Assembly (NCBI RefSeq): GCF_024622045.1
Contig: NZ_JANKBP010000007.1
Length of the DNA: 64,000 nt
DNA from: Rodentibacter caecimuris
Lineage (GTDB): Bacteria; Pseudomonadota; Gammaproteobacteria; Enterobacterales; Pasteurellaceae
Direction: 5' to 3' (one strand)
Shown piece by piece: positions 9,619 through 20,600 of the stretch. Made by a program: the position numbers and the translations under genes. The stretch's first letter is position 1. Each line of letters begins with the position of its first letter. The notes under the pieces were generated by a model that was given only the letters and a program-made list of their open reading frames with translations, was not told the origin of the DNA and did no database searches.

Positions 9619-10614
9619 CTAAGAGGGGTAAACCAAGTTTTTACAAGGTTTGCCTGATTTTAGTTTATATACATTGTCCAGTGTGACGTCCGCAATACTG
9701 GTTAATGCTTCTTCCGTTAGGAAAGCTTGATGACCAGTAAGGAGTACATTATGGCAAGAAGAAAGGCGTCGGAAGACATCATCTTGAATGACTTCATTAG
9801 ATTTATCCTCAAAAAATAGATCGCGTTCATTTTCATATACATCCATTCCTAATGCTCCAATTTTGCATTGCTTTAGCGCATCAATTGCAGCCAATGTATC
9901 AATGAGGGTGCCACGGCTTGTATTTATGATCATGACCCCATCCTTCATCTTTGCAAAAGCGTCACGATTGAGTAAATGGTAATTTTCCGGCGTCGCGGGG
10001 CAGTGTAGCGTGATGACGTGAGATTTTTCATAAAGCTCGTCAAGTTCGACATATTTTGCACCGAGTTCCTCAGCTACGGGGTTTTTAAAAGGATCATAAG
10101 CCAGAATATGCATACCAAAACCTTTTAAGATTCGCATAACGGCAATCCCGATTTTACCCGTACCGATGATTCCCACTGTTCGTCCGTGCATATTAAATCC
10201 GATAAGCCCTTCTAAAGAAAAATTGGCTTCACGGGTACGTTGATAAGCACGATGAATCCGGCGATTAAGTGTCATCATGAGGCCGACGGTATGTTCAGCC
10301 ACGGCTTCGGGAGAATAAGCCGGCACACGAACCACTTGAAGGCCAAGATCCTGTGCCGCTTTTAAATCCACATTATTGAAACCGGCACAACGCAGCGCAA
10401 TGACTTTTACGCCAAGTGCGGTTAATTTTTCCAGTACTTTTCGACTTCCGTCATCATTGACAAAAATACAAACTACTTCGCAATGTTCCGCTAGACGGGC
10501 TGTGTTTTCATTTAACATGAAGTCGAAAAATTCAAGATTAAAACCATATTTTGCATTAATTAATTCAAAGTATTTACGGTCATAATTCTTTGTACTGTAA
10601 ACGGCGATTTTCAT
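9619..10614 (-). CDS. ldhA: Fermentative D-lactate dehydrogenase
   Basis: A 331-aa member of the D-2-hydroxyacid dehydrogenase family that reduces pyruvate to D-lactate with NADH. The Rossmann fingerprint GRTVGIIGTGKIGIAV is near residue 150. The catalytic triad is visible as Arg in INTSRG, Glu in DVYENER and His in LTGHQAF. The ENERDLFFED insert is typical of LdhA rather than of other family members. It starts 14 nt after metB with a good AAGGCAAG ribosome site, so the two form an operon. Length matches E. coli LdhA (329). Confidence 0.94.
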   Translation of the reverse strand: MKIAVYSTKNYDRKYFELINAKYGFNLEFFDFMLNENTARLAEHCEVVCIFVNDDGSRKVLEKLTALGVKVIALRCAGFNNVDLKAAQDLGLQVVRVPAYSPEAVAEHTVGLMMTLNRRIHRAYQRTREANFSLEGLIGFNMHGRTVGIIGTGKIGIAVMRILKGFGMHILAYDPFKNPVAEELGAKYVELDELYEKSHVITLHCPATPENYHLLNRDAFAKMKDGVMIINTSRGTLIDTLAAIDALKQCKIGALGMDVYENERDLFFEDKSNEVIQDDVFRRLSSCHNVLLTGHQAFLTEEALTSIADVTLDNVYKLKSGKPCKNLVYPS

Positions 10615-10628
10615 CTTGCCTCCAAGGA

Positions 10629-11741
10629 TTATTTCAACTGAGAAAAGGCCTGAAGTAAATCTGCTTTGATATCTTCTACATTTTCAATACCTACTGAAAA
10701 ACGCAATAAAGTATTGGTGATACCGCGAGCGATACGTTCTGTTTCCGGAATATCCATGTGGGTTTGGGTTGCCGGATAAGTAATAAAACTTTCCGTTCCG
10801 CCAAGACTTTCCGCAAAAGTGATAAGCTTGATAGATTTTAAGAACGTGTTGATCCAGTTTTCATTTTTCAAACGAAAAGAAAGCATTCCCCCTTTGTTCG
10901 GATAAAGAACCGATTCAATCTGCGGTTGGGATTTTAAAAATTCAGCGATCGCCTGAGCATTTTCTTGATGGCGTTTCATGCGTAGAGAGAGGGTTTTCAT
11001 TCCACGAATTGTTAACCACGAATCAAAAGGCGAAAGTACTGCACCGGCGCCATTTTGAATGTAAGCGATACGCTCACAAAGCTCTTGACCTTTCGCCACG
11101 ATTAAACCGACAAGGACATCATTATGACCTGCAATGTACTTCGTACCGCTATGAATAACAATATCCGCCCCTAAATCTAATGGGCGGGAAAGCACGGGAG
11201 TTAAGAACGTATTATCGACGATTAACATTAATTGATGTTTTTTAGCAAGTTTTGCGATTTCCGCTACATCGCATTCTTCCATTAATGGGTTAGACGGTGT
11301 CTCAATAAAAATTGCTTTGGTATTGGGCGTAATGGCGGCTTCAATATCTGCAGCAGAGGCGGTATTAACGTAAACCGGTTTGACACTATTATTCTTTTTG
11401 TAAGCAAAATCTAAAAGGCGATAAGTTCCGCCATAGACATCACTGGAAACAATCCACTCGTCCGGTGCAGTAAAAAGAGTCATTAATACTTGGATTGCCG
11501 CCATACCGGATGAAAATGCAAAGCCCCGCTCTCCGTTTTCTAATTGAGCGATAGTCTCTTCTAATACGGTACGAGTCGGGTTTTTTGTCCGTGTATAATC
11601 AAACCCGGTGCTTTCACCAATGCCATGGTGTCCGTATGCAGTAGAAAGGAAAATTGGGGTAGAAACCGCACCGGTACGTTCGTCGCTACGATTGCCGGCT
11701 TGGGCGAGTAGGGTATCAATTGTGTATTGTTGTGTTGTCAT
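10629..11741 (-). CDS. metB: Cystathionine gamma-synthase (Cys/Met metabolism PLP enzyme)
   Basis: A 370-aa PLP enzyme of the trans-sulfuration family. The PLP lysine sits in HSGTKYIAGHND, the phosphate-binding stretch is SSGMAAIQ, and the C-terminal SLGGTESFITYP loop fits gamma-synthases and gamma-lyases. In methionine synthesis it would join an acylhomoserine to cysteine, giving cystathionine for MetC (present at 38420). The family is hard to split by sequence alone: a cystathionine gamma-lyase or O-acetylhomoserine enzyme is possible. I see no convincing MetJ box upstream. It leads the metB-ldhA unit. Confidence 0.85.
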   Translation of the reverse strand: MTTQQYTIDTLLAQAGNRSDERTGAVSTPIFLSTAYGHHGIGESTGFDYTRTKNPTRTVLEETIAQLENGERGFAFSSGMAAIQVLMTLFTAPDEWIVSSDVYGGTYRLLDFAYKKNNSVKPVYVNTASAADIEAAITPNTKAIFIETPSNPLMEECDVAEIAKLAKKHQLMLIVDNTFLTPVLSRPLDLGADIVIHSGTKYIAGHNDVLVGLIVAKGQELCERIAYIQNGAGAVLSPFDSWLTIRGMKTLSLRMKRHQENAQAIAEFLKSQPQIESVLYPNKGGMLSFRLKNENWINTFLKSIKLITFAESLGGTESFITYPATQTHMDIPETERIARGITNTLLRFSVGIENVEDIKADLLQAFSQLK

Positions 11742-11940
11742 AATATCCTCGAAAATAATTTAAAAAAGCGACCGCACTTTTTATTAAAAAAGAACGAAAA
11801 CATTTTGGCATAAAGCCCTAAGTGATACAAAGGAGAAATTGAGGGATTGCAATAAATTTCATTTTTTCATCATTTGTTGTTAATAATTTAAACGATATGC
11901 AGTTTTTTTAGACGGTTAAGATTTTTTTTAAGATCTGTGA

Positions 11941-11968
11941 TTGACAGCGTTTAAAATTTCCGTAAAAT
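11941..11968 (+). promoter_or_regulatory. Promoter of the Gly-Cys-Leu-Lys tRNA cluster
   Basis: TTGACA and TAAAAT are spaced by 16 nt and followed by a GC-rich discriminator (TGCGCACC), typical of stringently controlled stable-RNA promoters. It lies about 20 nt upstream of tRNA-Gly. Confidence 0.8.
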
Positions 11969-11988
11969 GCGCACCACTAACAGCGAAT

Positions 11989-12064
<76 letters not shown>

Positions 12065-12070
12065 ATTACT

Positions 12071-12144
12071 GGCGTGTTAGCAAAGCGGTTATGCACTGGA
12101 TTGCAAATCCATGTAGCTCGGTTCGACTCCGGGACACGCCTCCA
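12071..12144 (+). tRNA. tRNA-Cys(GCA)
   Basis: A 74-nt cloverleaf with encoded CCA and GCA in the anticodon loop ATTGCAAAT. It starts 6 nt after tRNA-Gly, on the same transcript. Confidence 0.97.
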
Positions 12145-12165
12145 TAATACGCTGTAAGTTAGTTT

Positions 12166-12252
12166 GCCCGAGTGGTGGAATCGGTAGACACAAGGGATTT
12201 AAAATCCCTCGCCTTTCGAGGCGTGCCAGTTCAAGTCTGGCTTCGGGCACCA
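12166..12252 (+). tRNA. tRNA-Leu(TAA)
   Basis: An 87-nt class II tRNA with a long variable arm (CTCGCCTTTCGAGGCG), anticodon TAA in ATTTAAAAT, and encoded CCA. Confidence 0.97.
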
Positions 12253-12301
12253 TTTAATAAAACCTTAGTTTTATTAAAAACTCCTTTAAAATCCTACTCT
12301 T

Positions 12302-12377
12302 GGGTCGTTAGCTCAGTCGGTAGAGCAGCGGACTTTTAATCCGTTGGTCGAAGGTTCGAATCCTTCACGACCCACCA
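12302..12377 (+). tRNA. tRNA-Lys(TTT)
   Basis: A 76-nt cloverleaf with the TTT anticodon in CTTTTAATC and encoded CCA. It is the last tRNA of the cluster. The accessory island begins directly after it. Confidence 0.97.
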
Positions 12378-12828
12378 AGTCTTTATTTACAAGTTCAATT
12401 CAATAATAAAACCCTATATTTTCTGTTGTGGATTTAGCTATATGCTAAAGCTAAAAGTATGAATAGGTCAGTATTGCTGTGCTTTACACTTATCATTAAC
12501 AGTTCCTTATGAAAGAATTACCTTTAGGACATAGCATTAAAGCAGGCTCTAGTTTACGTAATACTTTAGCCTGTTCCAAAGGGATTCCTTTTTCCTGCCT
12601 CTAATTCATCACGATCTTTGCGTTAATTTTGTGAGCTAAAAATTACTCATATCCCCTCTCTTTGAATATCATATTTTTCCCCAGTGATGTAATAAAGGTA
12701 GCTTTTCCCAAGAGAAAGGTCTTATCTGAAAAAGTCAAAAGGCTTAAATATTTTTTATACAGTACATCAAAAGAAGCTAAGGGAAATGAAAATATTACTA
12801 TACGAGTTTAATTTGCTTTGTATAAATA
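12378..12828. other. Gene-free AT-rich stretch between the tRNA cluster and the CDI locus
   Basis: About 450 nt hold no open frame or RNA that I can recognise. A minus-strand reading around 12495-12610 has a short helix-turn-helix-like peptide but is broken by stops in every frame. This may be a decayed gene at the island edge, but I cannot support a call. Confidence 0.5.
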
Positions 12829-12857
12829 TTAACAAAGATTATAGTATGTTTTATAAT
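12829..12857 (+). promoter_or_regulatory. Predicted cdiB promoter
   Basis: TTAACA and a perfect TATAAT are separated by 17 nt. The promoter ends 33 nt before the cdiB start, giving a short leader, and probably drives the whole cdiBA-immunity operon. Confidence 0.75.
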
Positions 12858-12890
12858 CAAACGCATAAATTCAATCACTTAGTTTAAAGT

Positions 12891-14645
12891 ATGAAAACAG
12901 TATTTAATAAACTCTATACCGTTACATTATTTTCGATCGTACCACTATTTGCTTTTGCTAATAAACCGGAAAATTTCTCCCGTTTAAACCAAATGGATGC
13001 ACTTCAGCAGCAACGTCAACAACAAAATCAGCAAGCACAAGAGAAAATCTTGCAATCTCAGGCTGATGTTCGTTTAGAGACGACAAATTACAAAGGATTG
13101 ACCTTATCTGATAAAGAAACGCCTTGTTACCTGATTCATCATATCACGTTGGTTGATTATTCAGCTAAACACTCCTCTTCTGAAAGCCAATTCCAATGGG
13201 CACTAAATCAAGCTTACAACGATTTAAAACTTACCCTCCCGCATTGTTTTGGCGGAGAGGGAATAGGTATTTTGATGAAACAAATTCAAAATCGAATTAT
13301 TGAAAAAGGATACGTTACCACACGTGTTGTAACGCAAGAGCAAGATCTGAACAGTGGTTCTTTAGTGTTAACGATTATTCCCGGTAAAGTAGGGAATACC
13401 ATCGTTGAGGACAGTGGCAATGTTCCACGTTTTAGCCGTTTACATGCTTTAACAGGATTCACCTTTTCAAAAGGTGATCTTTTGAGTGTAAGAGATATGG
13501 AACAGTCGCTTGAAAATCTTAAACGGGTGCCAACAGTAGAAGCGAACATTGAGTTATTACCAAGTAAGAGCGATATCGGTGTGAGTGACATTAAAATTAG
13601 TTATCAACAAGCCTTGCCTTTCCGAGTGAATTTAAGCTTGGATGATTCTGGTTCGAAATCAACGGGGCAATATCAAGCAAGTGGAACATTATCTCTTGAT
13701 AATATGTTTTCTGCTAATGACCTTTTTTATACTTCTTTTACACATAGTTTAAAGACTCACAATGATGAAAAAGGTAACCGTGCCAGTAAAAATTTAACCT
13801 TTTATTATTCTATCCCTTTCGGTTATTGGACATTATCGGCATCACAAACCTATAACCGTTATCGTCAAGAAGTTTTTGGTGCTTTCGATAATAACTATCT
13901 CTATTCGGGAAAAAGCAATACCACAAAGGCGACGCTATCTTATTTAGTTTATCGAGATAGTAAACGTAAAACATCCGCTTTTGGTAGTTTTTGGTCTCGT
14001 CAGTCCAGTAACTATGTGGATGGTTCGGAGATTCAGGTACAAAAACGTCGTATGGCGGGCTGGGAGGCCGGACTTTCTCATAAAGAATATATGGGTGATG
14101 CTGTTCTTGAATTATCCGCTAGCTATAAACGGGGAACTGGTGCAAGAGGGGCATTATCAGCGCCGGAAGAACTTTGGGGAGAAGGAACTTCTCGCCCGGA
14201 AATTATTTTTGCCTCCATTAATTTTACTCAACCGTTTATGTTGGGTAAACAATCCTGGCAATATCAAACCGCTTGGAGTGCACAATGGAATAAAACCCCT
14301 TTAATTGCCCAAGATCGTTTTAGTATTGGCGGGCGTTATACTGTCAGAGGTTTTGATGGTGAACTTACGCTTGCCGGTGAACGAGGTTGGTTATGGCGTA
14401 ATGAATTTGCTTGGAATGTGAATGGTAAAGGGCAACAACTTTATTTTGCTTTTGACGGAGGACGAGTTATGGGATGGTCAACCCAATCTCAATTAGGTCA
14501 TCATCTTATTGGCAGTGCGATTGGGCTGAAAGGGGGATGGCGAGGTTTTTATTATGATGTTTTTGTCGGAAAACCAATAAGTAAGCCAACCGGTTTTAAA
14601 ACATCAAATACCGTAGCCGGTTTTAATGTGGGTTATAGCTTCTAA
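12891..14645 (+). CDS. cdiB: Two-partner secretion outer-membrane transporter CdiB (TpsB/ShlB family)
   Basis: A 584-aa Omp85-type pore that exports CdiA. The signal peptide ends after FAFA near residue 24. A Gln-rich helix follows (about 35-60, the plug helix H1 region). Next come two POTRA domains (about 75-230, with Cys-containing CYLIHHI and CFGGEGIG) and a C-terminal 16-strand barrel ending in a terminal Phe (FNVGYSF). The substrate-loop motif VRGF, conserved in TpsB L6, is at residues 485-488. It is followed 35 nt later by cdiA with its own AAAGGATAG ribosome site. It could equally be called fhaC/hxuB-like; the toxin-bearing partner supports CdiB. Confidence 0.9.
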   Translation: MKTVFNKLYTVTLFSIVPLFAFANKPENFSRLNQMDALQQQRQQQNQQAQEKILQSQADVRLETTNYKGLTLSDKETPCYLIHHITLVDYSAKHSSSESQFQWALNQAYNDLKLTLPHCFGGEGIGILMKQIQNRIIEKGYVTTRVVTQEQDLNSGSLVLTIIPGKVGNTIVEDSGNVPRFSRLHALTGFTFSKGDLLSVRDMEQSLENLKRVPTVEANIELLPSKSDIGVSDIKISYQQALPFRVNLSLDDSGSKSTGQYQASGTLSLDNMFSANDLFYTSFTHSLKTHNDEKGNRASKNLTFYYSIPFGYWTLSASQTYNRYRQEVFGAFDNNYLYSGKSNTTKATLSYLVYRDSKRKTSAFGSFWSRQSSNYVDGSEIQVQKRRMAGWEAGLSHKEYMGDAVLELSASYKRGTGARGALSAPEELWGEGTSRPEIIFASINFTQPFMLGKQSWQYQTAWSAQWNKTPLIAQDRFSIGGRYTVRGFDGELTLAGERGWLWRNEFAWNVNGKGQQLYFAFDGGRVMGWSTQSQLGHHLIGSAIGLKGGWRGFYYDVFVGKPISKPTGFKTSNTVAGFNVGYSF

Positions 14646-14680
14646 TTAAACGTATTATTAAAAATTAAAGGATAGTTAAA

Positions 14681-17600
14681 ATGAATAAAAATTGTTTCCG
14701 TGTCATTTTCAGTAAAACGTTACAATGTTTGGTTGTTACATCGGAATTAGCAAAAACAGAAGGAAAATCAACGGAGCGGGCTTCATCTCGTCTCCCTCAA
14801 TTATTTGCCAAGATTCAACCACTGACTTTTAGTCTTTTTTGTGCGCTGGGATTTGTTTCATTTTCCAGCACGGTATCTGCTAATTTAATTATCCAAGCAG
14901 ACAAATCAGCCCCTAAAACCCAGCAACCCATCGTACTACAAACGGCAAACGGTTTGCCGCAGGTCAATATTCAGACTCCAAATGAGCAAGGGTTATCCCA
15001 CAATAAATACAGTAAGTTTGATGTGGATACCAAAGGGGCAATATTAAACAACAGCCGAACCAATGTACAAACGCAACAGGGCGGGTGGGTACAAGGTAAT
15101 CCTTATCTTGCCCGAGGCGAGGCGAAAGTCATTTTAAATGAAGTGAATTCATCCGATCCCTCTGTGCTTAAAGGTTATGTTGAAGTAGCAGGTAAAAAAG
15201 CTGATGTAATTATTGCGAATCCGTCAGGTATTCATTGTGAAGGCTGTGGGGTTATTAATTCAGATCGTACTACGTTCACGACAGGTAAACCTCAAATTCA
15301 ACATGGTAATCTTGAAAACTTTGTTGTGGAAAAAGGCAAAGTCAGTGTATCCGGTAAAGGCTTAGATAACAGTCGTGTAGATTATACGGAGATTATTGCC
15401 CGAGAAACCCAAATCAATGCGGGCGTTTGGTCGAAAAAAGAAATGAAGGTTGTCACCGGTAAAAATACGGTGAAGCGTACGGCTAAACCTGAAGATTTGC
15501 AAATTACTCATACAACCCAAGCGACAGCTCAAGAAGCTAAGCCGCAAGTTGCTATTGATGTGGGGCAGTTAGGGGGAATGTATGCAGGAAAGATCCATTT
15601 AATTGGTACTGAACAAGGTGTTGGTGTACACAATGCAGGGCATATCGGTGCGAATGCCGAAACGCTCAAGATTGATAGCCAAGGTCGAATTATAAATAGC
15701 GGTACGTTAAATGCGAATAAAGACGTTCAGCTCAGCACAAACGGTATTGAAAACACAGGCAAGATTGAAAACCGCCAACATGATATTCGCCTTGCAAGCA
15801 GCGCCGACATTAAACAGGACGGCACAGTTATCGCACGTAGCGGAAACGTACAAAAACAGGCAAAACACGCCATTCGGCAACAAGGCGAAACGGTAGCGAA
15901 AGGGACAATTCGCTATGAGGCGGCGACGGTAAATACGGCGCAATCCGCCCTGATTGCCGCCGGTATGCAAACCCACACGCAGGAAGAGAATGAAACCCGA
16001 AGCCTTGAAACTTCATCGGCACAAGGTAAAACTATTCAAATTCAAGCTAGCGGTAATGCGACCTTACAAGGTAAGCACTTCGCGTCTGGGCAATTAAATA
16101 TTAATGCCACAGAAGTCAATTTAGACCACAGCCGCAATCAAGCCTATGACATTCACGTTCAAGCACGGCAGGGCGATATTCAGGCAAATGAAGCGTGGTT
16201 GACGGCACAACAAAATCTTGTTTTAGATACACCGACAACGCTTTCTACGTCGAATAGTCATTTGACGGCAAATAAAATTCGGACAAAACAGACCGCACTT
16301 AGTAATACCAATGGCGTTTGGGTGCAAATCGGTACTGAGGATTTTCGACTGTCTGCTCAATCCATTAATAATTCGGGCGGAACATTTTCAACACAAGGAC
16401 ATTTCTTTATTGATACGCAACGGGTGGATAATACAAAAGGTAAATTAATTGCTGCCGGAAAACTGGAGGTCGATACTCATCAGGGGCAATTTCTTTCTTC
16501 GTCGGGATTATTATTTGCCAATCAAACCCTTTCTCTTTATACCGGTCAATTAGATAACCGACAAGGTAGAATTCAAGGCGAGCAAAGTGTCCGCATTGAA
16601 ACACACAATCATTCATTCAACAACCAAGCAGGCAAATTATTCACACATGGTGATTTAATCCTTAACAGTGCCGCATTATCTAATGCACAGGGGAATATTC
16701 AAGCAGACGGACAGCTCAATATTGAAACTGCTGGAAGTCAGCTCGATAATGATAAAGGCATCGTATCAAGCGGTACGGCGTTAACGCTGAACAGCGGTAA
16801 TCTGACCAATCATCAAGGCATCATTCGTGCACAACAGGCAACCATTCAAGCCGCTTCGCTAACTCAAAGCGAAGGCGTAATCAAAGCTGATAACGCTCTG
16901 ACAGTATCGACCGCAAAGGATTTAATCAGCCAAGAGAACAGTTTAATTGAGGGCGGTGAGGTTGATTTAACGATAGGCGGTTCGTTTATCAATAACGGAC
17001 AAAGCGATGTAGTGGCTAACAGGCTAATCAATGTAACTGCTGCTGATATGGATAACCAACAAGGGCAAATGGTCAGTCGCGGAGATTTGATGATGAAAAT
17101 GCACCGTGGCGGAATTCGTAACGTACAGGGAAAAATCAGTGTAGGGGGTAATACCACTGTTTCCGCTCAAGACTTTATTAATACGAAAGGATTGGTTCAA
17201 AGCCAAGGGGCGATTCATCTAACTCTACAAGGCAATCTTGATAATCGTCAAACCCGTCCGGCATCCGGTACACCGCTCGGCATCATTAGCTTGGGTAATT
17301 TGTCCGTTCGGACTGAACAATTAGATAACCACTTGGGATACATTGCGGCAGGTGAAAATCAGAGTCTGAATGTTCGTGGGTTGGATAATCGAGAAGGCAT
17401 AGTAACCGCTAAAGCCACCCAGCAAATTCAAGCGGCAACAATCATTGATAATAGTCAAGGTCGGCTAAGTAGCGGCGATAGTCGGCTGAATGCGATGGAA
17501 ATGATCAATCGTAAAGGACAAATTTTGGTTGCTGATCAGCTTCATTTAACAACGACGCAAGGTGTTGATAATCGGCAAGGCGATATAAAAGCGAGTCGTG

Positions 17601-20600
17601 CCGTTACGCTACTTGCCGACCGTCTTGATAACCAAGACGGCACGATTGCGGCGACACAAGGGGCTGCAACGCTTAAGATTACGCAAGCATTACAAAACCT
17701 TAATGGTACGATCAATACAAAAAACTCTCTCAATTTGACCGCACTTGGTGTGAATAATACTCAAGGTCGAGTCACGACGGAGCAAGGTGAGATTCAACTT
17801 AACACACGAGGAGAGGCATTTGATAACCGTAACGGCAAATTGCTTAGTGGCGGTTTGCTTGCATTATCCGCCGGAGCTATTGATAACCGAGCCGGATTTA
17901 TTCAGGCAACGGGCGATGCGGATATTACGGCAACCGATTTGAACAACTCTCGTGTCGGTGCATTGGGTTCGGCGGTCATTTCTCATCAACATTTGCGCTT
18001 CAATGTATCTAATATCGACAATCAAGCCACGAAAGCGAAACAAGATAATCCGACACAGGGGATTATTGCCCGAGAGTTGACGGTAAACAGTCGTCAGCTC
18101 AATAACCAAGAGGGCGGCATTTATAGCCTAAGTCGGGCGGATTTTCGTCTTGATTCGCAATTAAACAATCATCAAGGCGAAATACTGAGCTGGGGCGATT
18201 TGCATATTAACGGCTCGCCGAATAGTTTGGATGTGAATAATACGCAAGGTATTTTACAGGCAAATAATAAATTGAATTTAACCGCTCGTGCTTTTAGCGA
18301 AGACGGACATATTGAAGCGGGACATATTGATATTAATGTTCAATCGGATGTGAATACCAAAAGAGATATCAATGCTTATCATAGCTTGAAATTAACGACT
18401 GCCGGACAGTTAGTCAATCAGCACCGTTTATCAGCGAATGATCGTCTTCAACTTCAAGCGGGTAAAATAACCAATCATCAAAGTGGAAGAATCAGTGCGG
18501 CACAAACCCAAGTGGTTTCCGCTTCAACATTACATAACGAAGGCTTGATTAATAGCTTTAATGAAACGGAAAACGCCACTACGCTGATTCGAGCTAAACA
18601 AATCGATAATATTGGCACGGGGCGGATTTACGGCGATTATGTTGCGTTACAAGCTGATAGCGTATTAAACAAAGATCAACGGGGTAACGACGGTAAGGTT
18701 TATGCAGCGACGATTGCAGCGAGGAAGCAATTAGATATAGGGGCACAGCGTATTACCAACTTAACCGAAAATTATGATGCGAACAGAAAAAGTGGTGCGC
18801 TCATTTATAGTGAGGGCGGTATCTTCTTCGGTAATCGTTTAGACGAGAATAACTATGCCGTCGGTCAAGCCTTGAGTTTGAAAAACTTCAGCAGCATTAT
18901 TGAGGCAGGAAAAGAGATTGGATTAAATATCAAAGATGTGGCTAACACGAATATCCATTACCAATCCGCTATTCAAGAAACCTCAAATGTTTCGGTATCC
19001 AAATCCTATATTTTGCCGGATTATTTAGCAACAGGTGACTCACCTTACAATAACGGCAAATTATCTTATATTGATACCAAAGGTTTAAGACGCGTTAATT
19101 TCAGCCGGGCGTGGAAATATGTGCGAAGCTACGATCCAAGCCGTTTACAGGTCATTACCGACAGTAGCCAATTAACGAAAGATCAACTGCTTGCTATACC
19201 GAATACGGCGGATTGCGACAAGGGCGAATGTCGGATTATGCCGGAAAGCGTTTACGGCAAGGATAATCCGATTTGGCAATATTTTAATTTAACTGCACCG
19301 GCGGAAGAGATGCCGACAATTACGCCGGCAATGGCGGAAGCGATAAGTCGTCAGAAACAAGAGGGCGTGAGTAGATTGACGCCGTCGAATTTAAGCGAAG
19401 AAGAAATCAATGCGTTAGACGAGCAGCAAGATGCCCAAATGGATTATGCGCCGATTGTGCCTGCAAAACCGGTTGAGCCGAAAAGAGAGAATTATCCAGG
19501 TTTCTTCGCATATAGACAGGCAAAAAACAAATATAAACGAGAGTTAACCGCTTATAACAAAGCTGTGCAAGATAAAGCGGATTATGAAACCCTATTGCCG
19601 TTAATTAGTTGGACGGCGAAATACGGCGATAATTTAAAAGCACTCGGCGATGCGATAGATAAACACAACAGTCCGTTATTGGGCGAAGAGTTTTACCGTT
19701 TTTGGGAGCTTTTTGTCAATCGTGAACGTGTGGAAGAAAACATTACTACCGCCTCATTACCGGCGCAGATTTTAGCCGGAGAAAATATTACCTACCAAAG
19801 CGACCGTTTTCTCAACGATAAAAGCTGGGTCATTAGCGGACGGGATATTCGCAATGCGGGCAGCGGTACTTTAAAAAATTTAGATGATGAAGACGCCATT
19901 ACACGCAATATTGAAGAAGGATGGCGAGATTACACTTATACCAGATGGCGCGGCGGTTTTCGTCGTTATCATCAGCGCAAACATACTCAAGGCGGTGCAT
20001 TGAAACGGGTTGATGAACAACACAAAGATATGGGCATTTTTGTTCAGCTTGAAAACACACAACCGGCGGCTTATCAACACTATCAAAGCGGTAAATCCCG
20101 TAATGAGATTGCTAAGGTGCAAAATGGGGTCAATAGTACGGATATTGGTAAACTGAATGTCTCGTCATTGACCAATGTTGATCGTGATCAAAATAAGGTC
20201 AACTTTGACAATAACACGAACCACACCAAACTGTCGGTCACTGAATTAGCAGTGGAACGGATTCCTACTATTGATAAGGATAAAGGGATTGAAGTTCGTA
20301 GTATTCCGGTTGACACCCGCCTGCCGACACAAAGCTTATACCGTATAAACCCGAATGCGAACAGCCACGTTCTTATCGAAACCGACCCGGATTTTGCCCA
20401 ATATAAAAAATGGCTGAGTTCGGATTATATGTATAAAGCGCTGCGTCACGACCACGAAAATGTCCATAAACGCTTAGGCGACGGTTACTATGAGCAACGT
20501 TTGGTTCGAGAGCAAATCAACTTACTGACAGGCAGACAATATTTAGGCGGCTATCAAGATTTTGAAAGCCAATATAAAGGTTTAATGGATGCGGGTATTA

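Noticed and set aside
11742..11940. MetJ operator upstream of metB
   Set aside because: No pair of AGACGTCT-like boxes is visible, only scattered AT-rich sequence and one uptake signal.
12495..12650. Possible decayed helix-turn-helix gene on the minus strand (peptides such as PLEQAKVLRKLEPAL)
   Set aside because: Stops interrupt all frames and no family could be recognised, so it is listed only as a gene-free stretch.
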